DNA of 64,000 bases from Lampropedia aestuarii (lineage in GTDB: Bacteria; Pseudomonadota; Gammaproteobacteria; Burkholderiales; Burkholderiaceae_C). The position numbers and the translations under genes are program-made. Positions 46,892 to 57,130 of the stretch are shown in pieces. Each line of letters begins with the position of its first letter. Position 1 is the first letter of the stretch. The stretch is taken from assembly GCF_004803635.1 (NCBI RefSeq), contig NZ_SSWX01000009.1, positions 62,001 through 126,000 of the forward strand. Direction: 5' to 3'. The notes under the pieces are model-generated. The model worked only from the letters and a program-made list of their open reading frames with translations. It was not told the origin of the DNA and did no database searches.

Positions 46892-46924
46892 AAGCCCACT
46901 TGTGCAAACAAGTGGGCTTTTTCT
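46892..46924 (+). terminator. Intrinsic terminator after tRNA-Thr
   Basis: AAGCCCACTTGT pairs with ACAAGTGGGCTT across a 4-base loop, followed by T residues. It is strong and sits immediately after the tRNA. Confidence 0.93.
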
Positions 46925-47027
46925 TTTTCACTAGGCAGTGATCCAAGTCGCGTGCGCTGTTACATCAAGCGATTGCCTGCTGGCCTTGTGCATCCCTATA
47001 CAATTTTCAGATCGAGGGATGCAACAG

Positions 47028-47984
47028 ATGAAACGACAAGATATCGAGCGCAGGCCCATGCCTGATGCGGTGATCGAGAGCCTAGAGCCTGAAGCGCAGA
47101 TGTACCGTGAGCACCACGCAGATGGTGTTTACCTGCGTGTCATGCCCAATGGCATGAAGGACTGGCAGCTGCACTATCAACGAGAAGACGGCACATGGTC
47201 TTGGCTCGAGCTGGGTAACTTTGGCAAAGCGCAAGACCAGCTCACCGGCCAGTTTGCCCGCCAGATGGCCATTGAGCTGATTGAGGAGGCCAAGAGCCGT
47301 GGCGTGCCGTTGCTACCAGCCAATGCGCCAGCGCCTGCGATCATGGCGCAGCCGGCGTTTGCCCAGCTGGACAGCGTTCTGGTGCCAGGCAAGAGCGCCC
47401 CTTTCCCGCATGTCTCTGCAGCCGAGTTGCCGGCGCTGCTGCGCGCGCTGCGCGCTTATTCCGTGCGGCCCATGGCGATAGGCTTGCAATTGCTGCTGCT
47501 GCTGGGTGTGCGTCCGGCCGAATTGCGCGCAGCCGAATGGGCCGAGTTTGACCTTGCTGCGGGATTGTGGAATGTCGCAGCTGGCCGTCACAAACAGCGC
47601 GAGGATTTTCTGCTGCCGTTGCCAACCCAGGCCATTCAATTGCTGCATGAGCTCCATGCCCACCGAACCACTGGGCCATTTCTGTTTCCTGGCCGCAGCA
47701 AGAGCCTGCCCAAGCCCGTTGGCAATATGGCGTTCAACCACGCGCTAGACCGCCTGGGTTACAAAGGCAGGCAAACACCCAATGGCCTGCGCACGCTCTT
47801 GAGCGCGGCAGCGCAGGCGGCAGGCAAGGACCATCGCATCGTCGACAGTGCCTATGTGCACAAGCGCAAGAAGGCGGCGGGCACAGGCAATCAACAGCAA
47901 ACGCTGAGCCAGCGCCTCGAATTGCTGCAATGGTGGGCGGCTGAGTTGGATGCCATGGTGGCCGCCCCCATGGCCTCCATTTAG
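47028..47984 (+). CDS. Tyrosine-recombinase-like protein with altered catalytic residues
   Basis: 318 residues from ATG 47028 (GAGGG upstream). The N-terminal SAM-like/DUF4102 region (GVYLRVMPNGMKDWQLHYQR) and LLLLGVRPAELRAAEWAEFDL resemble P4-type integrases and keep the first catalytic Arg. The H-x-x-R box, normally HGFR, is NGLR, and the terminal tyrosine region reads QTLSQRLELLQWWAAELD without a Tyr in the expected place. It lies just after tRNA-Thr, a typical integration site, but no island or attR is seen. It may be a relic or a domesticated DNA-binding protein. Confidence 0.7.
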   Translation: MKRQDIERRPMPDAVIESLEPEAQMYREHHADGVYLRVMPNGMKDWQLHYQREDGTWSWLELGNFGKAQDQLTGQFARQMAIELIEEAKSRGVPLLPANAPAPAIMAQPAFAQLDSVLVPGKSAPFPHVSAAELPALLRALRAYSVRPMAIGLQLLLLLGVRPAELRAAEWAEFDLAAGLWNVAAGRHKQREDFLLPLPTQAIQLLHELHAHRTTGPFLFPGRSKSLPKPVGNMAFNHALDRLGYKGRQTPNGLRTLLSAAAQAAGKDHRIVDSAYVHKRKKAAGTGNQQQTLSQRLELLQWWAAELDAMVAAPMASI

Positions 47985-48235
47985 ACAGGCCAGGAGCGTG
48001 CAGTCAACAGCTTGTCGCAGCACAGAGCACTCCCACCATCACACATCACACGCAGTGGCGCAGTCCGATGGGCCAGGCTGGGCACAGCGATTGCTGTGCT
48101 GGAGCTGCCACATTCAGAGCCGCGAACACCACCCTTGATATGCCGTTGTAAAAGCCGGTTGTGCCTGTTGTACGGCCTGCCGCTTTGCGCCTAGTCACAA
48201 CCACAAACCCTCGGCTCGCAGGGAGGGAGCTGCTT

Positions 48236-48682
48236 TTATCCCACCGTGGCGCTGATACGCAGCCGTATCTGTGTAATCACGGGCCTGTTGGCCTGGTGCT
48301 GCTCTTGCAGCACTTGCAGTAAATGGGGACTCAAATGCCGAAGTTTCGCCGCTGCCGCGGAGTTTGGCACAATAAGGCACCATTGATGGCCCTCGATAGG
48401 GCCAGCTTGCACAAATGTGCGCAAGGCCATTGGCAATGCTGGCTGTATGCATTGCAGCAATTGTTCCGACAGACTGGCCTGCTGGGTCAGTTGCGTCAAT
48501 AGCGGCGATTGGCCAATCAATGTACCAATATGCGTTTGAGGGACTTGGCGTGCAGGCCCGATCGGGCTTGCTGCATAAGCAGCCCTGGCATGCGATGGCG
48601 AACGTTTGCGTGGCACGTGTGGAGATGTCCCGCGTGGTGGAACTGTGAACTGAATTTCTGAGTGGCGGCAACGGGCCACCAC
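48236..48682 (-). CDS. dciA: DciA-like (DUF721) replicative helicase loader
   Basis: A 148-residue protein (GTG start) of the DUF721 type. LRTFVQAGPIEGHQWCLIVP, SAAAAKLRHLSPHLLQVLQE and QIRLRISATVG form the KH-like DUF721 core. DciA loads the replicative helicase in bacteria without DnaC/DnaI. The N-terminus is short and basic. Its position next to the M23 peptidase and secA matches the usual place of dciA in proteobacteria. The start is uncertain; no clear ribosome site is visible. Confidence 0.75.
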   Translation of the reverse strand: MVARCRHSEIQFTVPPRGTSPHVPRKRSPSHARAAYAASPIGPARQVPQTHIGTLIGQSPLLTQLTQQASLSEQLLQCIQPALPMALRTFVQAGPIEGHQWCLIVPNSAAAAKLRHLSPHLLQVLQEQHQANRPVITQIRLRISATVG

Positions 48683-48688
48683 GGTGAG

Positions 48689-48717
48689 AGACGGTATTGC
48701 TGCAATACCGTCTTTTT
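48689..48717 (+). terminator. Perfect 12-bp inverted repeat with T-tract
   Basis: AGACGGTATTGC and GCAATACCGTCT flank a single T and are followed by TTTTT. It has the form of an intrinsic terminator on the plus strand but lies between the divergent dciA and M23 starts, 28 bases before the latter. Confidence 0.65.
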
Positions 48718-48744
48718 CTTGTGGCTCTATTCAAAGACACTGTA

Positions 48745-49710
48745 ATGCAATTGATTATGACGGATGCGCGCTTATCGCGCAGCTATACATTGAACTTTCC
48801 GCTGGTGAGCGTGGTGCTGGCCTTGTTGCTGACCTTGCTCGCTGGTGCTGCGGCCTTGCTGGTGCTGCAGTCGCAGCTGCGCAGCACCGAGTGGAGCGCG
48901 CAAACCTCGACCATGAGCCGGGTGCTGGGGCTGGCCAACCAGGCCAATGAATCCTTGGTTGCTGAGCGTGCAGCGATGCGCAGGAACACCGACGAAATGG
49001 CCCGCAGAGTCGGTGAGATGCAGGCCAAACTGGTGCAGTTGCAAGCCATGTCCGAACGGGTCTCGGATTTGGCCGGTGTGCCAGCGCCTGAGGCGGGCGA
49101 GCTGGATGTGGTGTCGATGTCTTTGGATGCGGGCGGGCCGCTGTTCAATGATGTGCCCATGGAGTCTGCAGAGCTGATGAATTTGCTCGATCGCATCCAA
49201 AGCGATGTGACTGCCCAGTCCGATTTTTTAATGGTTGCAGAAACCCGCTTTCTCTCCGATGTGCTGGAGTGGCGGATGATTCCGACGCAAGAGCCAGTGC
49301 CAGGTCGCCAGGTTGGTTCTTCGTTTGGCACACGCATTGACCCGTTGACCGGGCGCAAAGCCACGCATACCGGGCTGGATTTCCAAGCGCCTACGGGCAC
49401 GCCGATTTTGGCGGCAGCTGGGGGCATTGTGATCACGCAGCAATACCACGCCGCTTACGGCAATATGTTGGAAATTGACCATGGCAATGGCGTCATTAGC
49501 CGCTATGCCCATGCCTCGAAGCTGTTGGCCAAGCGCGGCGATGTGGTGCGCCGTGGTGAAAAAATCGCTGAAGTAGGCAGTACCGGTCGCTCGACCGGGC
49601 CGCATCTGCATTTTGAGGTTTTGGTCAATGGCCAGCAGCAGAACCCGCAACGTTTTTTAACAGCGGGCAAACAAGCGTCCTGGTCGGATTTATTGGCACA
49701 GAACCGCTGA
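48745..49710 (+). CDS. M23-family peptidoglycan endopeptidase with membrane anchor
   Basis: 321 residues from ATG 48745. A transmembrane helix lies at about residues 20-42 (VSVVLALLLTLLAGAAALLV), then a coiled coil (residues 50-110), then the LytM domain. The zinc ligands are in HTGLDFQAPTGTP and GPHLHFEV, with GNMLEIDHGNG between. It probably cleaves peptide cross-links or regulates amidases in the periplasm. secA follows 570 bases downstream; this neighbourhood is conserved in Burkholderiales. Confidence 0.93.
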   Translation: MQLIMTDARLSRSYTLNFPLVSVVLALLLTLLAGAAALLVLQSQLRSTEWSAQTSTMSRVLGLANQANESLVAERAAMRRNTDEMARRVGEMQAKLVQLQAMSERVSDLAGVPAPEAGELDVVSMSLDAGGPLFNDVPMESAELMNLLDRIQSDVTAQSDFLMVAETRFLSDVLEWRMIPTQEPVPGRQVGSSFGTRIDPLTGRKATHTGLDFQAPTGTPILAAAGGIVITQQYHAAYGNMLEIDHGNGVISRYAHASKLLAKRGDVVRRGEKIAEVGSTGRSTGPHLHFEVLVNGQQQNPQRFLTAGKQASWSDLLAQNR

Positions 49711-49840
49711 GAACCTGTTGATGTTTTTTTCGCAGACTGCTTTGAACTCCAAAAGACAAGGCACAACAAAGCACATTACTGCGTTGCCTCTTTTGTGTGC
49801 CTTGCGCGACTGTGAAAAGACCACCAACAGGCTCTGAGCG
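49706..49840. repeat. Long imperfect palindrome related to the hairpin elements
   Basis: The left end GCTGAGAACCTGTTGATG pairs imperfectly with the right end CCACCAACAGGCTCTGAGC. Further partial pairing occurs inside (GCAGAC/GACTGT, GGCACAACAAAG/CTTTTGTGTGCC). It starts at the stop codon of the M23 gene and has no GGGCTATCTGCCC core, so it would be a diverged member. Confidence 0.6.
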
Positions 49841-50279
49841 CAAGGCGCAATGGCACGGTCTTGTCACCAAGCGTGCGCAGTTTTAAGCCTATGATTTGCT
49901 GTTGTTTGGATTTTTCACGCGATTGCCGACTCTGTGATCCATAGGGCTTGCCATTCCAGCGGCCTATTTTCTTGCGCTTGCATCTTGAAACATGGGGTTA
50001 TGCCCCCAAGCTGTGGATTTCGGCACCATGGCAATAGCCGCTATAGTGCACGAGGCTGGTGCCAATGGCAGCTGTTGCGAGGCAGCTAGGTTAGGATGAA
50101 TCCTGGTTAAGAAAAAGCTGCCGTTAGAATGCGCGATGCTTCTTAGCTGTAGTGGGCACCCTGGTCTCTGTGAATGGCAGGCGTTGGCGGTCACTATTGG
50201 CTTTCGATTTTTTATTTAGACTAGACTTTTGAGGAACCGGCTGCCCCCAGCAAATATGGCGTGCGGGACGGTAAATTTC
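49841..50279. other. Region upstream of secA
   Basis: No gene is visible. I see no SecM-like leader. The secA promoter presumably lies in the AT-richer right part near 50200-50230. Confidence 0.4.
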
Positions 50280-53006
<2,727 letters not shown>

Positions 53007-53066
53007 ATCAGATGGCAGGTGCTAGCGGGCACCTGCATCTCGGCTCAATCAGCTGCGCTGAGAGCG

Positions 53067-53107
53067 AAAAAAAAGATGCCTTGATTGTGAGGCATCTTTT
53101 TTTATTT
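53067..53107 (+). terminator. Bidirectional-type terminator after secA
   Basis: AAAAAAAAGATGCC pairs with GGCATCTTTTTTT across a 10-base loop. The A-run before and T-run after the stem make it suitable for both directions. Confidence 0.9.
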
Positions 53108-53205
53108 GTGGATGGACTGCTGGCGCAGACCACGCATGCGATGTCGCGAGCCAAGCTCCAATGCAGCGCTGTGTGCAGCGGCTGCAACGTCTTAATGAAC
53201 AGGCT

Positions 53206-53964
53206 CTATGACAGCAGGCCATCCCAGGCCGAACGCACAATCAGCAAGCCCACTACACCAATAAACATCCAGCGTACAAAGCCAGAGCCATAGCGCAGTG
53301 CCATTGCTGTGCCCAAAAAGCTGCCCACAATATTGCTCAGCGCCAATGGGATCACCAGGTGCCACCAAATATGGCCCTTCCAGCCCAGCAGCAAGATAGC
53401 GGCCAAATTGGTGGCGATATTGAGCAGCTTGGCATTGGCTGCCGCATTGAGAAAATCAAAACCCAGGATGCGCACAAACGCAAACACCAGGAAGCTGCCC
53501 GCACCTGGGCCAAAAAAGCCATCGTAAAAGCCCACGATTAAGCCAATCAGAACGCCCAAGCTGATCTCTTTGGCAGGATTGGCAATCGGGCGGCTTTCCT
53601 GGCCCAAATCCTTGCGTGCCAATGTATAGAGCAAGACGGCCAAAAGCACAAACGGCAGGGCTTTGCGCAAGAAATCGGCCGATACCAGAGTGATGGCCCA
53701 GGCACCCAGCATCGAGCCGACAAACGCTGCGCCAATGGCTGGCAGCAAGGTGTGCCAGCGAAAAGTCACACGCCGTGCGTACTTCCATGCCGAAAACGTC
53801 GTGCCCCAAATGGCGCCGGATTTGTTCGTGCCCAGCAGTGTCGCTGGCAGCGCATTGGGATAGGCGGCAAACAGCACAGGCACCAGTACGAGGCCGCCCC
53901 CGCCGACAATGGCGTCGACAAAACCGGCAAACAGTGAAGCGAGAGAGACAATGATCCATTCCAT
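53206..53964 (-). CDS. TSUP (TauE/SafE) family membrane protein
   Basis: A 252-residue permease with about eight hydrophobic segments. LFAGFVDAIVGGGGLVLVPV near the N-terminus and LIGLIVGFYDGFFGPGAGSF in the middle are the paired TSUP motifs. These proteins often export sulfite, sulfoacetate or other sulfur-containing organic acids. Its own gene stands between the secA terminator and the next periplasmic receptor, on the opposite strand. The substrate is unknown. Confidence 0.92.
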   Translation of the reverse strand: MEWIIVSLASLFAGFVDAIVGGGGLVLVPVLFAAYPNALPATLLGTNKSGAIWGTTFSAWKYARRVTFRWHTLLPAIGAAFVGSMLGAWAITLVSADFLRKALPFVLLAVLLYTLARKDLGQESRPIANPAKEISLGVLIGLIVGFYDGFFGPGAGSFLVFAFVRILGFDFLNAAANAKLLNIATNLAAILLLGWKGHIWWHLVIPLALSNIVGSFLGTAMALRYGSGFVRWMFIGVVGLLIVRSAWDGLLS

Positions 53965-54479
53965 GGCGAGCGATTATCCTGTGGTTTTGCGCTTGCTGGG
54001 TCTGGCGCAATAGATGCATCACGCTGCCAATGGCTCATAGTAAGCGCTGAGAATCAGCACCCAAGCGGCGCACAGTTTGGATGTTGATGCGTGTTGCACG
54101 CTTTAGCCAGCTGATCATCGCCAAATGGCTGCGAACGCCTGCACCATCGCAAGCCAGGCAAGGCTGATGTGGCCGTGTGCGTGCAAAAGCCTTCAATTAT
54201 GCGTATTTGCATATTAAATGTGCATTTTTACAAAAACGAGCAACCGATGCTGATCGGCGAGCTTGGCGTTGTAAAAGCAGTTTTTGAAGCAAGTGGCCAT
54301 AAAATCTATTTATTGCTGTTAATTTTCTTATTGGTTTTCTGCGTATTTGCAGACCTATAAATCTTATATAAGCAAATTTACCCAAAGATAATGCCGCCAA
54401 TGCGCTGTGACAGTGGGCTCTGGGTCGTGCTTGCTGGCTGGCTGCAACTTTTAATGCTGGATTGACTGCGAGGTGTGCG
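53965..54479. other. AT-rich gap with a small hydrophobic ORF
   Basis: The stretch 54190-54400 is clearly more AT-rich than its surroundings. A plus-strand ORF from ATG 54247 to 54360 encodes about 37 residues ending IYLLLLIFLLVFCVFADL, a possible single-helix peptide, but with no good ribosome site. Confidence 0.35.
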
Positions 54480-55817
54480 ATGTCTATGAATTTACCCCGC
54501 CTGACTGGCGCGCGCGCGCTGGCTGCTGCGGTATGGATGGCTGTGCCAATGCTGGCAGCGCAGGCACACAACGTGCAAGCGGCGCAGCCTGCAGCCACCG
54601 CGCCCAGTGGTGCGCCGATTCAATTGGCCTTGGTCGAAAGCCTGTCAGGTCCTTTTGCCAACACGGGCGAGGCCGTTTTTCGCAATCTGCTGTGGGCTAC
54701 CGAACGCGTCAATGCACGCGGCGGTGTGCAGTTGCCGCCAGAGCACGGCGGCGCAAGGCCGCTGCAGATCGTGCGTTTTGACAGCAAGGGCCAGACCGAA
54801 GAAGCCTTGGCAGCCTTGCAAGCGGCCAAAGATGCTGGTGCACAATTTGTGTTGCAAGGCAATTCTTCTGCCACTGCCGAGGCGATCTTGAACGCTGTGG
54901 ACAAAAACAACCGGCGCACGCCTGACAAGCCGATGGTGTTTTTGAATTACTCGGCAGTCGACCCGGCACTGACAAACGAAAAATGCAGCTTCTGGCATTT
55001 CCGTTTTGATGCCCATGCCGATATGCGCATGAATGCCTTGATGGAGGTTCTGCAGGCCGATACCGAGCTGAAGAAAGTCTACTTGTTTGGCCAGGACTAC
55101 AGTTTTGGCCATGCGGTGCTGCGTGAGGCGCGACGCCAGCTGGAGCTGCGCCGCCCCGATATTGAAATTGTTGCTGAAGAATACCATCCGATTGGCCGCA
55201 TCAAGGACTTTGCCCCGTACGGTGCGAAAATCAAGGCCAGCGGCGCGCAAGCAGTGATCACCGGCAACTGGGGCAACGACCTGACGCTGTTTGTCAAAGC
55301 CGCCAACGAGGTTGGTTTTGCTGGCAACTTCTACACGTTCTATGGCAATGCATTGGGCGCGCCTGCCGCGATTGGCGATGCCGGTGTGGGCAAAGTGATT
55401 GCGGTGGCCGACTGGCTGCCCAATAACCCGACCGAAGGCAGTGCGGCTTTTTACAAGGCGTTCCGTGAGCGTTTCCCGCGCCCAGCCGATGATTATGTGC
55501 ATATGCGCATGCAGCTGCTGATTGAGTCCTTGGCTGCGGCGATCGAGCAAGCTGGCAGCACCGATCCACAGGCGGTGGCCTTTGCACTGGAGGATGTTGC
55601 AGTCTCCTTGTACGGGCAACAAGGCGCAATGCGCGCAGCCGACCACCAGTTCCAGCAGTCTTTGTTGGTGGGACGCATGCAAAAATCAGGCAGCGCAAGC
55701 GTGCCATTCGATGTTGAAGGCTCAGGTTATGGTTTTGAGGTGATTCGCCATTTCACGCCAGAGCAGGCGGCAATGCCATCAAGCTGTGAGATGCAGCGCC
55801 CAGCTGCCGCCTCCTGA
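54480..55817 (+). CDS. Periplasmic leucine-type binding protein (type 1 fold)
   Basis: 445 residues from ATG 54480. A signal peptide with AMLAAQA-like end (near residue 30) precedes IQLALVESLSGPFANTGEAV, typical of the branched-chain amino-acid receptor (LivJ) family. VYLFGQDYSFGHAVLREARR and QAVITGNWGNDLTLFVKAAN are further hallmarks. No ABC permease or ATPase genes are adjacent. The ligand may be an amino acid, amide or aromatic acid. Confidence 0.88.
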   Translation: MSMNLPRLTGARALAAAVWMAVPMLAAQAHNVQAAQPAATAPSGAPIQLALVESLSGPFANTGEAVFRNLLWATERVNARGGVQLPPEHGGARPLQIVRFDSKGQTEEALAALQAAKDAGAQFVLQGNSSATAEAILNAVDKNNRRTPDKPMVFLNYSAVDPALTNEKCSFWHFRFDAHADMRMNALMEVLQADTELKKVYLFGQDYSFGHAVLREARRQLELRRPDIEIVAEEYHPIGRIKDFAPYGAKIKASGAQAVITGNWGNDLTLFVKAANEVGFAGNFYTFYGNALGAPAAIGDAGVGKVIAVADWLPNNPTEGSAAFYKAFRERFPRPADDYVHMRMQLLIESLAAAIEQAGSTDPQAVAFALEDVAVSLYGQQGAMRAADHQFQQSLLVGRMQKSGSASVPFDVEGSGYGFEVIRHFTPEQAAMPSSCEMQRPAAAS

Positions 55818-55873
55818 GCCACGGCTTGTTGGTAGGCTGACGGTGCAGCCGCGCGGGCGGGGGGGCTGCGCCG

Positions 55874-57130
55874 TTATTCGTTGTTGGGCGTGCTCGCCTG
55901 CGGTGTTGGCGTAGGTGCTGCCGCTGCACTGGGCGCAGTGGCAGCAGGCGTAACCGGCAGTTGCAAGGCTTTGAGGCGCTGCTCCACTGCCTCACCCAGT
56001 TTTAAAACGGCCAGTGCATAGTAGCTCGATTGGTTGTAGCGCGTGACGGCATAAAAATTCTCGGTGCCGATCACGTATTCGGGCGGGTTCTCACCGTTTT
56101 TCAGCTCAACCAGCGCCATTTGACCGTCGTACTGCTGCTTGGCTGGCAGCAGCGACACGCCCAGCGCGGTCAAGCCCACCATGTCAAAGCTGGGCAAAAT
56201 ATCGGGCGCCAGCAGCGTGCGCATTTGCTCTGGCGTGGTTTGCTGCAAGTCGACCTCAAAGTAGGCCGGTTGATTGGGGCGCCAGCCATGCGCACGCAGG
56301 TAATTGGCCACCGAGGCAATCGCATCGTCCGTGCTGCTGATCAAATTGACCGCACCGCTGCGGTTGTAGTCCTCGCCATACAAAGTCCAGTTCGATGGCA
56401 TGAACTGGGGAATGCCCATGGCGCCAGCGAAGCTGCCAGTCACTGCTAGCGGATCCAGGCCATTGGTGTGGCACAGGCGCAAGAACTCCTCGAGTTCTTT
56501 GCGAAAGTACGCGGCCCGTTCGGTGGCTCTGGGGTGCTCGGTCGGGTAATCAAACGCCAGTGTGGCCAGCGCATCCAAGACCCGGATATTGCCCATATTC
56601 TGGCCATACGAGGTCTCAATGCCGATGATGCCGACAATCACACTGGCTGGCACGCCCCACTGGGCCTCTACATCGGCCAGGGTGGCCCGGTTACGGCGCC
56701 AGAATTGCACGCCCGACTCAATCCTTGCAGCACTGACGAGGCGGGCCTGGTAGGCCTGCCAGTCGCGCACCGTGGAGGTTGTCCCAGGCGCAGGCGTCAT
56801 CAAACGTTTGACCCGCTTGTTGTACTGCGCCTGCCCCAACACTTGCATGGCCCAAGCGGTGGGAATTTCGGGGTCGGCGGCAAAGGTGCCTGCAAACTCG
56901 CGCACTTGTTGGGACCAATTGGCCAGACTGGCCGCGGTGGTTGCTGCTGTCGAGGCCGCGGCTGGGCTGCTTTGCGCTTGCGCATACGTTGGCAGCAGCG
57001 CACTGGCGGCGATCATCGCGCAGCTGACCAAGGCACGCCCGAACGCCCTGCGCTGGGGTCCAGCAGACATCAGCAGGGTGGAATTCAAGGAGTGCGGCAC
57101 AGGTTTAGTCAGCTGTAAGCGAGTGATCAT
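55874..57130 (-). CDS. mltB: Lytic murein transglycosylase B
   Basis: A 418-residue MltB-type enzyme; an internal start at 57070 (MSAGPQRRAFGRALVSCAM) gives a better signal peptide ending TYAQAQ. The catalytic Glu lies in VIVGIIGIETSYGQNMG, and AVTGSFAGAMGIPQFMPSNW and GRALVSC-like features fit the family. The Ala/Pro-rich C-terminal tail is low complexity. Its start overlaps the tgpA stop by 4 bases (ATGA), so the two are co-translated. Confidence 0.92.
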   Translation of the reverse strand: MITRLQLTKPVPHSLNSTLLMSAGPQRRAFGRALVSCAMIAASALLPTYAQAQSSPAAASTAATTAASLANWSQQVREFAGTFAADPEIPTAWAMQVLGQAQYNKRVKRLMTPAPGTTSTVRDWQAYQARLVSAARIESGVQFWRRNRATLADVEAQWGVPASVIVGIIGIETSYGQNMGNIRVLDALATLAFDYPTEHPRATERAAYFRKELEEFLRLCHTNGLDPLAVTGSFAGAMGIPQFMPSNWTLYGEDYNRSGAVNLISSTDDAIASVANYLRAHGWRPNQPAYFEVDLQQTTPEQMRTLLAPDILPSFDMVGLTALGVSLLPAKQQYDGQMALVELKNGENPPEYVIGTENFYAVTRYNQSSYYALAVLKLGEAVEQRLKALQLPVTPAATAPSAAAAPTPTPQASTPNNE

